Shown: one piece after another, positions 53,325 through 63,994 of the stretch
How the letters are laid out: each line of letters starts with the position of its first letter
Position numbering within the stretch: the first letter of the stretch is position 1
Source: Bacilli bacterium
GTDB lineage: Bacteria > Bacillota_I > Bacilli_A > RFN20 > CAG-826
Reading direction: 5' to 3'
Length of the DNA: 64,000 nucleotides
NCBI GenBank assembly: GCA_022641095.1
Contig: JALCDB010000001.1
Coordinates: 62,001-126,000, forward strand
The notes under the pieces: generated by a model
Seen by the model: only the letters and a program-made list of their open reading frames with translations
Told to the model about the DNA's origin: nothing
Databases searched by the model: none
Made by a program: the position numbers and the translations under genes

Positions 53325-56300
53325 TCACGACATGAAGTCAGCCGCCTCGGACTTTGTGAACCCCAGACTTATCAGATAGTTCCTCAACGCTGGTTCGTTC
53401 TCTTCGCTCGGCTTGTACCCCATCAGCGACAAAGCAAGAAGTTTTCCTCCCCTGCTCATTCCTGCGGAATTGACGAGTTTGAGAGTCTGCTGCTTTTTCG
53501 TCATGTATTTTGTATCGGACAGTTCGGAAGCCTGCTGTATGAGGAGGAGGTTCATCGCGATGTCGAAATCTCCTCCTGCGTACGCAAGCAGGCGACCAAG
53601 TTGCGAAGTGGGCTCGATTCCGACCGCTTTGTACTTAGCGGCCTCATAGAAGGCGTCGTATGCCTTTTTGATTATCTTTGCTTTCGCGTCGTCGCCCATC
53701 TTCTGATAGACGCTGGACGATATTACCTTGTCTACGGCGCTGGCTGATTTTGAGTAGAACGCCCTGAACGCCGCAGTCTCTTCGGACGTAAGGTAAACCG
53801 TGTTCCCGTCCTCGTCGGTGTAGTAAGTAGGGACGTTCTTGGCTACGGCGTTTGAATATCCTGCGATGGACAGCCTAGAAATCTCCATAAGCTGGTTCCT
53901 AGAGGCGTTTCCTATTTTGTACATAGAATAAAGCGTTCCCAAATCGGAGACGGCATCGGTCAGGTTCCCGTCGTCTACTGACGACTTGTACGAAGCCGTT
54001 ATGCTCTTGGCCGAAAGGTTTTCAAGCCATCCGTACATGCTCATGTACGTACCCTCGTCGATGCTCTTGATTATCCCCTTTATCAGCTTGTAGACGTTGT
54101 TAGCCGGTATTCCTAGGAATTCGGCCATGTCCCTAGCGAAAACGTTGATTGCGGCCCTCAGCTTGGCCTCGTCTCCTCCAGACGAGATTATCGACTTGAC
54201 CGAATCTACGAAATTGTTGATTCTGTCAAGCGTGAAAACCGAGACGTCGCTGTTGTTTTCCACAGAATTTGCTATGGTTCCGAGATACGGAATCCAGTTG
54301 ACGAACGCCTCAAGTGAAGCGTCCTTGGCGAATTCAGCGGCATCGACCGATTCGTCCCAGTCCTTCTTGCCGTAAACGCGGTCCATGAATTCTTTTATCC
54401 CGGCTGCTCCTAGACCGGAAAGTATAAGCCCGGCAATGGTCCCAGCCGTCTTCTTGGAGTAAGCCTTCTTCGAATACGATTTGTCCCATTTTGCTTTTTG
54501 GGACTTGGCAAAGTCCCTGTCTTCCTGAGAGGCGTTTTCGTCGTTCATTGTTTTTTCGTATTCCGAGGCGCGTTTGCCGGCGTTGGCCTCCTCGAACGTT
54601 GACTGGTTCACCTGCTGCGCCTTGTTTTGGTTGTCGGAGCCGAACAGACCCCACGCCATCCTCTTCAAGTCGCCAAGGTAGCGGCTTCTGAGAGGCGACG
54701 TGTACATGCTGTTGTTGTTCGACTGCGTCATAAGCAGAAGGTCGGTGAAAATCTCAGCCGACCTGCTGTCGCTGGCTTCTGAGCCTAAAGCGAATCCCTC
54801 TTCCTTCGCTATCGTCTCCGCCACCGCCCATACGGAAACGACGTTGTTCAGCTCATCGAGCTTCTCCATGCCAAGAAGACCTATCTTGTGGAACATGTTA
54901 AGCGTCTCCGTGGACAGTTTCCCCTTGGCGAGCCCGTGGTTCTCGACGCGCTCCTTGAAAATCGGGACCAGACGCTTAATCTTCTCGGCGACGCTCTTGG
55001 CGTGCAAAAGGTTGTATCCCATCCTCGGAATTGAGCGCATGTACGTAGAGACTCCGCTCTCACCCATTACCGTAAACGAGGAAAGCAACTGCCTTAGCTG
55101 TGAGCCGATGTTCAATGAAAGCACCGATGCCTGAAGATTGTTCGTAATACTGGTCAATTTACCGCCCTTTGAGAATGACATGTCGTCAAGCAAAACATGC
55201 GTCATGTAGTTTCTCCAGTTGACGCCGCTATTCCAATCAGGGCATGTCTCGGACATTATTTGGTCAAGGGACTCCCCGTCAATCTTGACGTTGAGCTGGA
55301 TTCTGACGTCATCCAAGAATGACGTGTAACCCTCGCGGAACGAAAGGTCGTCGATATATTGGTCAATCTGTTCCGTGAATCCGATTATCTTCATCGGCTT
55401 TCCGTGCTCGACGCGGGCCTTGGTCCTTCCCCAAGACGCTCCGCTGATGTAGTTCCTTCCGGAAATCGCGCCCTCGTTCATTTGAATCTGCGACCCGTCG
55501 GTTTGCGTTCCGAAATAATTGTCCTCAATCTCAGGCGTGACTCCGAACGTGTCTTTATACCATTTGATGTATCTTGATGTCCCGTTTCCGTTGAGGAACT
55601 CCTTGACTATGGCTTTCGTGCAGGCGAGTTCGTCTTCAGTCAGCAGCTTCTCCAAACGTTCCTTGTCTCCCTGCTGCAACGGGAACATGGTAGAGACCTT
55701 TTCCCTTCCAGAAACCAGAGAAATCTTGTTGTTTCCGACTATCTCCGGCCTAGTCTCCATCGTGAAGATGATGGCCGCCGCCTGCGACTTGGTCATCTTT
55801 ATTCCCTTGAAGTTGACTTGCTTGGAAAGCGCGGCTCCAAGCGATTTTCCAATCTTCCTGTCGCTGAATCCGTATCTTTCCGAAATGGAGTTCACGAAAG
55901 ACTCCATCTCGTGCTTGTTCCTCAGCTTCGAGTTCTCGGCTTTCTGCCATCCATGCGTAGAAGCCTCGTAAAGCGGATGCTCCTTTCCAAGGTAGGTTGC
56001 GATGAAAGTAGGGATGTTCATGGAGGAATCCTTATACGAGGTGATTACTCCTGCGTGCTTGCCTACGCGAGCGTTGCGAGTGTATCTGGCCGCCATCACG
56101 CCGTCTTTGGCTTTCGCGACCTGAGCGTCGTGCTTAGCTAGGCTCTGCTCATTCAAGTCATGGGCTATGCTGTCCATGATGCTTCGTACGTGGCTCATGT
56201 CCTCGACTGATAGCTCTTTGTTTACGTCTATCCCTGAGGCGTATTTCTGCGAAAAGTAATCCAAGTCGTTTTTGATTGACTGGTTGAACCCGATTACGCT

Positions 56301-59300
56301 TCCGACATAATTCTCAGACGTGTATCTTGACGCCATAGGGATAATCGTGTTCTTGATGTAGTTCGGAGACACCGTCAATCCAGAATGCGAAATCCTGAAT
56401 CCCTTTACGAACTCGTGGTAAAAGTCCGCGATGGAGGCATCGATGTCAGAATATCCCTGCAGATACTGTCTTGTTTTATCGAATTTGTTTTTCAAAGACA
56501 CCGCTTTGTCTCTGATGTGTGACACGACCTTCGTTCTGTCAAGCAATGTCGACATCATGTCTTTGAGCCTATTCATAGATTTCTCGAATTTGGCTTTCTC
56601 TGTTTCTTTGCCAGCGGACGATATGACGTCGTATGCCGCCTCTTTAAGAACTTTAATCTGAGGCTCGGCGACATGCTCAGAAGCATCGTCAACCATCTCC
56701 ATGGCAGTGCCTCCATCAAAAACAGCTGAGCGTGAAATGGCCTTGTCCACGATTCTATCTACTGCTAGTTTTACATCTCGCTCGTTGCCGAGGTTCAGCG
56801 CGGCGAAAAGCTCTTTTCCGTCGATTGCGGTTCCGTTTGTTTCATCTGCTCCTATAATCTTCTCCAGTTCAGCGATGACGTTCTTTCCTGCGTCAATGGA
56901 AGATTTGAGCGTATATGAAAGCTCTTTGTTTCCCTGAGCGCTGTCTTTGATTAGCTCGGCGTTTTGCCTAATGTTCCTCGCCACTTTGCCGGAGTATGGA
57001 GGATTGTCGGCCTGAGGTTCGCTTGTCTTAACTTCATTATTGGATGGAGCCGTTTCGGCTGGTGCACCGGTGCTATCAGTTTTATTGTCGGCAAGAGATT
57101 CCGCGTAATCCATAAACGCGGATTTGAAGTCATCTACAGCATTGCTTAGGTCCTCATGCCATGCGTCCATGCTGCCGCTGGTCGAATCGTAATATGCCGA
57201 CGCGTTTTCCAAGAAGTCGTCAAAAGGATAATTGTTTTCTTCGCCTTCCAGATACAAATATGCGCTTGTCGCCCTAGCTAAATCTGCATCGCTTATATTG
57301 CCTTCGTAAGAAAGCGTTTCAAGCTCACTCCTCATGCTGTCCAAATCATCTATCAGCGTTGGGATTAGGTTTCCGTTAGCGAGAGTCCTGTAAGCGTTGA
57401 AGGCCTCCGCCGAGCCGTCTTCAGGCTCAGTGGCCAAGTCGCTTGAGTATTTGGCCACGATGCCCGCTAGTATCGTTGAATCAACTGGCATGTCGCCGCT
57501 GTATTGGTCGGCATTCTCCTCGTATTTTGTATACGGAAATTTAGGCTTGGCACGCTTGGCTACGTACGCAGGCACGTAATCTGAAGAGAGCTGTTTATCG
57601 ACATCGTAGCCTGATTTTACCAATAAGGCTTTTATTGCGGATGTGTCCTGACCGACTTTCTCGAAATCAACCGATGAGATGGCTGATTGCAAAACGGTTT
57701 GCTTGGAGGCATTCGAATTATCCGCTTTCCACTTTTTATAGGTGTCAACCGTCCACTTGTCTCTTATCGCCGAAGATGCGTCCCAATCCCCAGATGGGCA
57801 AGCGGCGGAGTCGTGTATATATCTTTGAATCTCTTCGAGAGAATCAAACATTGCCTTGTATTCTCCCGAATATTTCATGAAAACAATAGGCTCTCCGTTG
57901 TTCTTTGCGGTGAAAGAATCCTTTATTCTCGAATCTATGAACGAAGGGTCAAATGGAGTACTTGATGTTGGAATAAAACCATATTTTGAATAAAGCATCG
58001 GAAGGTTGACGCCCTCTCCGACTATGTTATAGCAATCAAGTTTTATCCCGCCGTTGTCTATTGCCAAAGCCATGGCTTTGTCGACGAACCCTTTGGTCGT
58101 ACCTACGTTTATGACGTTTATGATGTCTCCATCTGAAAGAACCGAAATAGACGATTTGCCGTCAGGCGACACAAGCGTGAACTTCGCTTTTTGAAAATCT
58201 TCGAGAGAATGCTCCGAAAGTTTCTGCCTAACCTCAGGGTCGATTGTTTCCATGAGGTTTTTAATCGCTTTATAAGTTGCGTTTGGGGCGTTTACTAGAT
58301 ACTCGTTTCCATCGGAATCTACGATTAAATCCAGTCTTCCACCGCTTTCACCGGTGGCGTATTCTTCTCGTAGCAGCTTCTTAGATATTTCGCTAATTGG
58401 CCTTCTGGATTCATCTGCTCTTTTCCACTTGCCGCGAGATAAATTCCGTATGACACCGGATTCCCCTTCGCTGCCTTTGCTATTTCTTCCAAGTATTCTT
58501 TGAATGTCATTGTTTTCTCCTTCACCATTATTGCTTTGCTCGAAAGTATTTTCAAGCATATTTGATTTTTTACCATTTTGAGGTAGACTATTAGCGGAGG
58601 TATCACTTATGGGTTCCAAAACGCGATTCGTGCTCACTTGCACTGGGCGATTAGTCAAATTCGGAGATGGTTCAGACAAAGAGTTTTCTGATGGAGCTTG
58701 GGGGCCGGTTAAAGGCTCATTGCTCGGATTTGAGGTAGACCCAAGGGAAGACGGTACCGAAACTTTCGACTCAGAGGAAGATGCAGTCAAAGCTTTGAAT
58801 GATTTGGCTTCTTCGGATACCAAGGAACGCAAAGACATGAAAAGCTCGTCTTCTGATGCCTCTTTCCCCCAAGCTAAAGCGAAAGCCTGACCCTTTGCGT
58901 CGTATTCCTTTCTCTCGTCTTTTGATAATTTCTCAATATCAACACCGCGATACTTCTCGTAATAGGTATCGCTTTTCTTTTTGAGGTCCCAAGATTTCTG
59001 GTCGTGGAGCTGAATCTCAACGTTGATTCCCTTCTCGGTTTTCAAATTGAGATGTATGCCTTTATAATCTGGCTTGTCTTTTACATCTATTTTGATTAAC
59101 CCTTTTTTGATTTTCGCAATGATGCTGGGAACATTGTCTACCTGATTTTTGTCTTTGAATATGAAAGAGCCTCTTATAGGGTCCTTCAGGAGGTTTGGGT
59201 CCAATCCTCCTTTTTCTTTCGCGTTCCTGTAAATCCTATCCGCTATCGACGAGACGCTTTTCTGGCTAGGATTAAGTAGGATGTTTCCAGCGGCGTCCTC

Positions 59301-61565
59301 TCCCAAATCAAGACCGATTCCAAAATCCCTTGAAATGCTGTCGAACATCATTTCTTTCGTAACTCCGAATTCCTGCTTGGCTTTGGCGAAAAGGGTTTTA
59401 GCCATACCGAACAAAGGCTCTGTATTCCCATCCTCAACTATTTTTCCATTTGCCCCAATCTTCGCCTTTGATACGTCGAAAATCTTCCCACCATCTTTCC
59501 CGATTATCACATATTTGTTCTTGTCGGTGAGTTTTATATACGAATACGTATCGTCTATTTTGGTTATATCGGATTCCTTGGCAGATGACAAGGACTTAGC
59601 TTCTTCAGCAGTTATATCCTTACCGCTAAACGTTATTTTCTTTCCCGAATATTTTCCGCCTAGGGGCAATTCCATTTTTCCAAACACCGAAGGAAGCTTC
59701 CCAGAAGATATTAGGCTGAGAGACGTCTTCACTTCGCCTATGTTTTTAGGAGATAGAATCAGAGACTGACCTTGTTTTTTGACTGGGACTGATGGGCCGG
59801 TAGGGTCGCCTGAACTCTTTATGGAAATCTCGTTTGAACCCTTTTTTGCCTCAATCATTATTCTGCCGTTCATGCTTGTTTCATACTTTCCGGTTTCCGA
59901 GTTGAAAGACCAAGAGTTATTCTTGGCTGAATTATTCATTGAGGTGACCATATCAGTGGCATTGCTACCCTGAATTATCCTAGACATGAGGCTCTTCTGC
60001 GCATTTGTGAAAACCTTGTCGGCCACAACTTTCTCCCCATCGACTGAAACGAAGTCGCTTCCTTTAGCTGAGCTCTTGCTATGAACTGATTCGTAATCGA
60101 CCGAATCATACATCGCTTTGGCTTGGTTTATCGCTGATTCTTTGTACTGGTTCGCCATCTTCACGTTCTTATCAAGCCTAGCCAAAAGAGAAGATTGCTC
60201 TTTTTCCGACAAGCCTCCTTTAGCCATTTTTTTAATTATTTTTCCGCTTTCGCTTAGAACTGTATGCATCCTATCGTTCCAATAAGACGCCGTGTATCCT
60301 TCTTTGCCGCCAAGAGATACGTATTTTCCTGTCTCTTTTGCTGTCGTTATTATTCCGCTTGTGATAGCGCCCTGAGCGAAGGCAATACCTGCATTCTTGA
60401 ATGTTTCCATTGCTTTCTCATTTGAGCCATAGGCTTTGTTCAGAGCGTCGTCGTCATACGTAATCTGCTTTACCAACGGGTCTGAAAGCACCATGGCGGC
60501 CTGTCTTGTCCCATCTATTCCTGCCTTGGTCGCCATTGACGTTATAGTTCCAGTCAATGCGCCAGCTTGCTCAGCGGCTTTTTGACTTAGGCCAGAAGCT
60601 AATTTGTTTTTTACCGTTGCGTCTGCTACTTTCCCTCCGAGTTTATCGGCTACACCGCTTGTGCTGTTTGATGTGGCCGTTGCGCCTATCCCATATGTGA
60701 CTCCGGTTACAACAGCCGATATCCCTCCTTTCAAACCGCCATATGCCGAGGCGCTCTGGAATGATGCGCCTTCATTGGACGCCTGCGAGAACCCAGAGCC
60801 AGCTGCGCTAAGACCTGCATACCCAGCTTGGACAGCAACTCCAGCGATTTTCTTCCCTATGCTTGCACCGGCTGAAGAACCTCCTGTGGCTATCGCCAAA
60901 GCCAAGCTTGGAAGCAATTCTCCGATTGTAGTGCCAATCCCATACACGAAATTATTTACGTCTGAATTCCCAAAGACGTTTTTGTTCTCGTTTAGGTCAG
61001 CCCTTGCATCCTTTGCGCTCTGGCCCCAGTTGGTCCAGTATTCTGATTTCCATTTATCTGGGTTTAAGTAGCTAATCGGAGACGTGAGTTCGTTAATCTT
61101 CTGGGTTACCGTTGTGGCTTGGGCCACCCAATCGTATTTGGCGGCGTTTTGAGTCCATTCCGTTGTTCCGTTCGACTGCCCCCAGAATCCTCCTGAAAGC
61201 CCGCCAACGAGCATCATGCCGGCATCCCATACTGAATCGACGGCGTTGTAGATTCCTTCTGTTATCGACGTGCTTATATTGCCGAAGAAATCGCTGACAT
61301 TCTCCCACCAGCTTTTGCCCTCATCGTCATTGGCTCTTTTCTCCTTCTCGGCCTCGACCGACTTATACGCGTCTGTGCCTGCAACCGAAGAATTCTTATA
61401 TTGCGTGAGGAAGTTGCCAACCTGCTCATCGCTCAAAGAGGCGGCATCGAAAGATGTTCCGCCCACATCGTTGACCTGCTCGGGGTTCAAAGAGGAGATT
61501 CCCTCTTTCTTTCCCCCGAACATTATCTTCAGATATTCGCTTCTGCTTCTTGAATAGTCAGGCAT
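53325..61565 (-). CDS. 2746-aa polyvalent phage virion protein
   Basis: A single 8.2-kb frame. Residues ~210-340 are Gly/Ala-rich and hydrophobic, as in internal virion/ejection proteins. Residues ~795-875 (DPIRGSFIFKDKNQVDN...DYKGIHLNLKTEKGINVEIQLHDQKSWDLKK) resemble a RelA/SpoT-type nucleotidyltransferase. Residues ~1145-1200 (GFVDKAMALAIDNGGIKLDCYNIVGEG...LYSKYGFIPTS) look like the GNAT-type domain found in phage polyvalent proteins. Long helical parts follow, with another hydrophobic stretch near 2370. It is probably packaged and injected into the host. AGGAGG precedes the start. Confidence 0.7.
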   Translation of the reverse strand: MPDYSRSRSEYLKIMFGGKKEGISSLNPEQVNDVGGTSFDAASLSDEQVGNFLTQYKNSSVAGTDAYKSVEAEKEKRANDDEGKSWWENVSDFFGNISTSITEGIYNAVDSVWDAGMMLVGGLSGGFWGQSNGTTEWTQNAAKYDWVAQATTVTQKINELTSPISYLNPDKWKSEYWTNWGQSAKDARADLNENKNVFGNSDVNNFVYGIGTTIGELLPSLALAIATGGSSAGASIGKKIAGVAVQAGYAGLSAAGSGFSQASNEGASFQSASAYGGLKGGISAVVTGVTYGIGATATSNSTSGVADKLGGKVADATVKNKLASGLSQKAAEQAGALTGTITSMATKAGIDGTRQAAMVLSDPLVKQITYDDDALNKAYGSNEKAMETFKNAGIAFAQGAITSGIITTAKETGKYVSLGGKEGYTASYWNDRMHTVLSESGKIIKKMAKGGLSEKEQSSLLARLDKNVKMANQYKESAINQAKAMYDSVDYESVHSKSSAKGSDFVSVDGEKVVADKVFTNAQKSLMSRIIQGSNATDMVTSMNNSAKNNSWSFNSETGKYETSMNGRIMIEAKKGSNEISIKSSGDPTGPSVPVKKQGQSLILSPKNIGEVKTSLSLISSGKLPSVFGKMELPLGGKYSGKKITFSGKDITAEEAKSLSSAKESDITKIDDTYSYIKLTDKNKYVIIGKDGGKIFDVSKAKIGANGKIVEDGNTEPLFGMAKTLFAKAKQEFGVTKEMMFDSISRDFGIGLDLGEDAAGNILLNPSQKSVSSIADRIYRNAKEKGGLDPNLLKDPIRGSFIFKDKNQVDNVPSIIAKIKKGLIKIDVKDKPDYKGIHLNLKTEKGINVEIQLHDQKSWDLKKKSDTYYEKYRGVDIEKLSKDERKEYDAKGQAFALAWGKEASEDELFMSLRSLVSEEAKSFKALTASSSESKVSVPSSLGSTSNPSNEPLTGPQAPSENSLSEPSPNLTNRPVQVSTNRVLEPISDTSANSLPQNGKKSNMLENTFEQSNNGEGENNDIQRILGRNSKGSEGESGVIRNLSRGKWKRADESRRPISEISKKLLREEYATGESGGRLDLIVDSDGNEYLVNAPNATYKAIKNLMETIDPEVRQKLSEHSLEDFQKAKFTLVSPDGKSSISVLSDGDIINVINVGTTKGFVDKAMALAIDNGGIKLDCYNIVGEGVNLPMLYSKYGFIPTSSTPFDPSFIDSRIKDSFTAKNNGEPIVFMKYSGEYKAMFDSLEEIQRYIHDSAACPSGDWDASSAIRDKWTVDTYKKWKADNSNASKQTVLQSAISSVDFEKVGQDTSAIKALLVKSGYDVDKQLSSDYVPAYVAKRAKPKFPYTKYEENADQYSGDMPVDSTILAGIVAKYSSDLATEPEDGSAEAFNAYRTLANGNLIPTLIDDLDSMRSELETLSYEGNISDADLARATSAYLYLEGEENNYPFDDFLENASAYYDSTSGSMDAWHEDLSNAVDDFKSAFMDYAESLADNKTDSTGAPAETAPSNNEVKTSEPQADNPPYSGKVARNIRQNAELIKDSAQGNKELSYTLKSSIDAGKNVIAELEKIIGADETNGTAIDGKELFAALNLGNERDVKLAVDRIVDKAISRSAVFDGGTAMEMVDDASEHVAEPQIKVLKEAAYDVISSAGKETEKAKFEKSMNRLKDMMSTLLDRTKVVSHIRDKAVSLKNKFDKTRQYLQGYSDIDASIADFYHEFVKGFRISHSGLTVSPNYIKNTIIPMASRYTSENYVGSVIGFNQSIKNDLDYFSQKYASGIDVNKELSVEDMSHVRSIMDSIAHDLNEQSLAKHDAQVAKAKDGVMAARYTRNARVGKHAGVITSYKDSSMNIPTFIATYLGKEHPLYEASTHGWQKAENSKLRNKHEMESFVNSISERYGFSDRKIGKSLGAALSKQVNFKGIKMTKSQAAAIIFTMETRPEIVGNNKISLVSGREKVSTMFPLQQGDKERLEKLLTEDELACTKAIVKEFLNGNGTSRYIKWYKDTFGVTPEIEDNYFGTQTDGSQIQMNEGAISGRNYISGASWGRTKARVEHGKPMKIIGFTEQIDQYIDDLSFREGYTSFLDDVRIQLNVKIDGESLDQIMSETCPDWNSGVNWRNYMTHVLLDDMSFSKGGKLTSITNNLQASVLSLNIGSQLRQLLSSFTVMGESGVSTYMRSIPRMGYNLLHAKSVAEKIKRLVPIFKERVENHGLAKGKLSTETLNMFHKIGLLGMEKLDELNNVVSVWAVAETIAKEEGFALGSEASDSRSAEIFTDLLLMTQSNNNSMYTSPLRSRYLGDLKRMAWGLFGSDNQNKAQQVNQSTFEEANAGKRASEYEKTMNDENASQEDRDFAKSQKAKWDKSYSKKAYSKKTAGTIAGLILSGLGAAGIKEFMDRVYGKKDWDESVDAAEFAKDASLEAFVNWIPYLGTIANSVENNSDVSVFTLDRINNFVDSVKSIISSGGDEAKLRAAINVFARDMAEFLGIPANNVYKLIKGIIKSIDEGTYMSMYGWLENLSAKSITASYKSSVDDGNLTDAVSDLGTLYSMYKIGNASRNQLMEISRLSIAGYSNAVAKNVPTYYTDEDGNTVYLTSEETAAFRAFYSKSASAVDKVISSSVYQKMGDDAKAKIIKKAYDAFYEAAKYKAVGIEPTSQLGRLLAYAGGDFDIAMNLLLIQQASELSDTKYMTKKQQTLKLVNSAGMSRGGKLLALSLMGYKPSEENEPALRNYLISLGFTKSEAADFMS

Positions 61566-61586
61566 ACATAGACCTCCTAACGTTTT

Positions 61587-62633
61587 TTAGACTTGCTTCC
61601 CGCCTCTGAAATAGACTTTCGTTCCAGTATATTGGTTATACCGGTTGGATACTTGGGAACCGTCCTGCTCCCTGTCGTCGTCGGAGCAAAGATAGAATTT
61701 CCCGTTCACGTACATGACAAGATACGTCTCTCCTTTCCCGCTTCCCCTTTGAAGCCTGAACAGAGTCCCGTCGGTGGCCTTTCCATCCTTGACGTAATTG
61801 ACCATTGCCTGAACCTCGTCTCCAACGATGTTCTTCAACGTATCCGTTGAAGTGTTGTCCTTGTTTCCGACGGTCGCGCTGGCTATGTCGTTCGAGGAGT
61901 ACCCTGCCGTATTTATTCCGGAATAAGTGCTCTTGTTGGCGTTGACGAAGCTGACGCCGCCCTCCGCTCCTGTAAGCGTGCTGTCATAGGTTGACTTCTT
62001 AGTGGAATCAACCTCAATGTCGGTATTGGTCGTAGCCGTTCCGTTCTTCACGCTTTCTATGGTCGAGAGGATATAGTTCGACGGCTGGTTCCCGTCTTTG
62101 TCCTTCCAAGTCCCGTCGCTCTGAAGCGTATATCCGTAATTCTTCATATACGAGCTGATTTGGTCGTCAGAGCCGTCTGAGTAAGAAAGGAATGTGGCAA
62201 GCTGGTTGTCGCTTTCGGTTGCGGCTGTCTCGGCCTTTTCGGCATTTGTGTCTGCCCTTGTCTGCGCTTCCTCTGCGGCGGTGTTCTCTGCCTCGTTGTA
62301 GGCTTGCTGATTCTGCGAATAGAGGTTGGCGGTGTTGTTCTCGACGCCTACGTGCGCAGACGTGCCGTATCCTTGCGTCTGCATGCCTGAGCTTGCAAGC
62401 TCGTTGTTGAGGTTCTTCTGGGTTTGCTGCTTGAGGTTATAGGCGGCGATGTCTGAATTGAAAAGCGCCTTGTAGTTCTTCTCATGCTGGTATTTCTGGA
62501 TTTCGTCCATGAAAGCGCTGGAGTCCCCGGAAGTAGCTCCGTCTCCTGTAGTGGATGGCTCTTCCTCGTATTTCTTTACCGTTCCGGAGCCATCGTTCTC
62601 AAGCAACGAGTCTTTATCCTTCTTAATCGCCAT
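61587..62633 (-). CDS. Putative internal virion protein
   Basis: A 348-residue protein starting at MAIKKDKDSLLEN (62633), which has AAGGAGG before it; the track's start is 27 codons upstream. It is Asn/Gln/Thr-rich with a coiled coil (about 45-150; QKNLNNELASSG..., YNEAENTAAEEAQTRADTNAEKAETAATES) and a small C-terminal beta domain. It overlaps the previous membrane protein by 11 nt. I do not recognise the family; its place next to the giant virion protein suggests a structural role. Confidence 0.55.
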   Translation of the reverse strand: MAIKKDKDSLLENDGSGTVKKYEEEPSTTGDGATSGDSSAFMDEIQKYQHEKNYKALFNSDIAAYNLKQQTQKNLNNELASSGMQTQGYGTSAHVGVENNTANLYSQNQQAYNEAENTAAEEAQTRADTNAEKAETAATESDNQLATFLSYSDGSDDQISSYMKNYGYTLQSDGTWKDKDGNQPSNYILSTIESVKNGTATTNTDIEVDSTKKSTYDSTLTGAEGGVSFVNANKSTYSGINTAGYSSNDIASATVGNKDNTSTDTLKNIVGDEVQAMVNYVKDGKATDGTLFRLQRGSGKGETYLVMYVNGKFYLCSDDDREQDGSQVSNRYNQYTGTKVYFRGGKQV

Positions 62634-63726
62634 TGTTCTGCCCTCCTTGGCTTTTTGCCAATATGTCGGAATCCGCAGGCACTTCGTTATTCTCTTCGCT
62701 GTGCCAAGCGGCAATCCTCTCGTTCATAGTATCCGTAAGCGCCTTGGGGGTGAATTCGCCGGCCTCCAAGAACTTGTTGTAATCCCTGACGACGGACATC
62801 TTCTCCTTCAGCTCCTTGCAAAGGAAACGAACGTACGCCGAAGCCGTGAACGCCCCTCCAAGGACACCTAATGTCAACGACGAGATTCTAGCGATTAGGT
62901 TCCAGACCGCCTCTGCCGTTCCGATTCCGGAAGAGATGTCGGCGGCAAGAAGCCCTATCAAAGTCGCGTATCCGGCGGTAATGATTATCTTTAGGACGAA
63001 GGACAGAGCCAAAGACTCAGTTCTTTCCTTACCTGTTCTTATAGGACGCTCGAGCGACGTCAGGTCTATATCCTTCATCCCGGTGTCTGATATGTAATAC
63101 GCCGGCTCTCCGACGTTTACGCAAATCTTCCCTGTAAGGACCTCCTCTACGTAGCAGGCCCAAGTACCCTTGATTGCCGGAATCAGGACTTCCTTGCCAT
63201 CGCGTGTCTTCCTTACGATGTCCTTGCCTTCCTTGGATGTCGGCTTCTCCTTCTGGTTTTCCCTCACGCCAGAGATTATCTCTATGTCGTCTTCCCTTGC
63301 GTAGTCCACTATCGCCTCGGCCTCCATTCGGCCCATTCCGTGCTTCGTGAGGTGATGGATTTTCTTTTCTCTCAGTTGGCGCTGAGTGAGCCAAGGTATG
63401 AATTGGTCGAAATAGACGATTCTCATGCTGTCGTAAAGCTCTTTAATCAGTTCGTCGAAAGATTCGATTAGCTTGTTGTAGTCTCCGACCATAGAGGCTT
63501 TAAGGGACTCGCATACGCCTATGTATCCGAGAACCATTCCGCCAAGCCCAATGGAACCGTTGAACACGGTCCTGTTTCCCCATTTGTTGACGTCGAAATG
63601 GTTTGGGTCGAAGATAAGGTTCCAGATATACGAGCCTATGATTATCGCGATAATGACGATGAATCCAACGACCACGAAAGACATCTTCATGATGAATTCC
63701 GGTGTTTTCCTGTTCTTGTCATTCAT
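62623..63726 (-). CDS. Phage membrane protein of unknown function
   Basis: A 367-residue protein with four hydrophobic helices: IMKMSFVVVGFIVIIAIIIGSYIW and GSIGLGGMVLGYIGVCES near the N-terminus, then LSFVLKIIITAGYATLIGLLAADI and ISSLTLGVLGGAFTASAYVRF near residues 250-310. A soluble domain of about 150 residues lies between the pairs. It overlaps both neighbours. Function is not evident. Confidence 0.55.
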   Translation of the reverse strand: MNDKNRKTPEFIMKMSFVVVGFIVIIAIIIGSYIWNLIFDPNHFDVNKWGNRTVFNGSIGLGGMVLGYIGVCESLKASMVGDYNKLIESFDELIKELYDSMRIVYFDQFIPWLTQRQLREKKIHHLTKHGMGRMEAEAIVDYAREDDIEIISGVRENQKEKPTSKEGKDIVRKTRDGKEVLIPAIKGTWACYVEEVLTGKICVNVGEPAYYISDTGMKDIDLTSLERPIRTGKERTESLALSFVLKIIITAGYATLIGLLAADISSGIGTAEAVWNLIARISSLTLGVLGGAFTASAYVRFLCKELKEKMSVVRDYNKFLEAGEFTPKALTDTMNERIAAWHSEENNEVPADSDILAKSQGGQNNGD

Positions 63727-63994
63727 TGTCGTCGTACCTCGTTTTCTTGAACGTCGAATAAGCCATGCAAATCATGCAGACAAGGAACGCGGCGATGATG
63801 AGTATTACGGCAATCATCGCGAACCATTTTCCTTGGAACCAAGCCAAAACGGCGTCCCATCCGGTAGTGGCTATGTAATATCCGGCTATTCCGCAGATTG
63901 CCACCGTGGCCGCCCCTGTCACAATCGCTATTGTCCCCAACGCGATTTTACCTTTGTTTTTTGGGGCCTTGAATTTTGCTTTCATCAGAACCAT
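63719..63994 (-). CDS. Small two-helix phage membrane protein
   Basis: A 91-residue protein with two helices (IALGTIAIVTGAATVAICGIAGYYIA and FAMIAVILIIAAFLVCMICMAYS) and a basic N-terminus. It overlaps the next gene by 8 nt. A holin-like role is conceivable but unsupported. The true start could be the ATG at 63985; no ribosome site is resolvable at the window edge. Confidence 0.5.
   Translation of the reverse strand: MVLMKAKFKAPKNKGKIALGTIAIVTGAATVAICGIAGYYIATTGWDAVLAWFQGKWFAMIAVILIIAAFLVCMICMAYSTFKKTRYDDNE

Noticed and set aside
58609-58890. 93-aa plus-strand ORF inside the giant phage gene
   Set aside because: Shadow frame within an 8.2-kb continuous gene; no ribosome site or homology.
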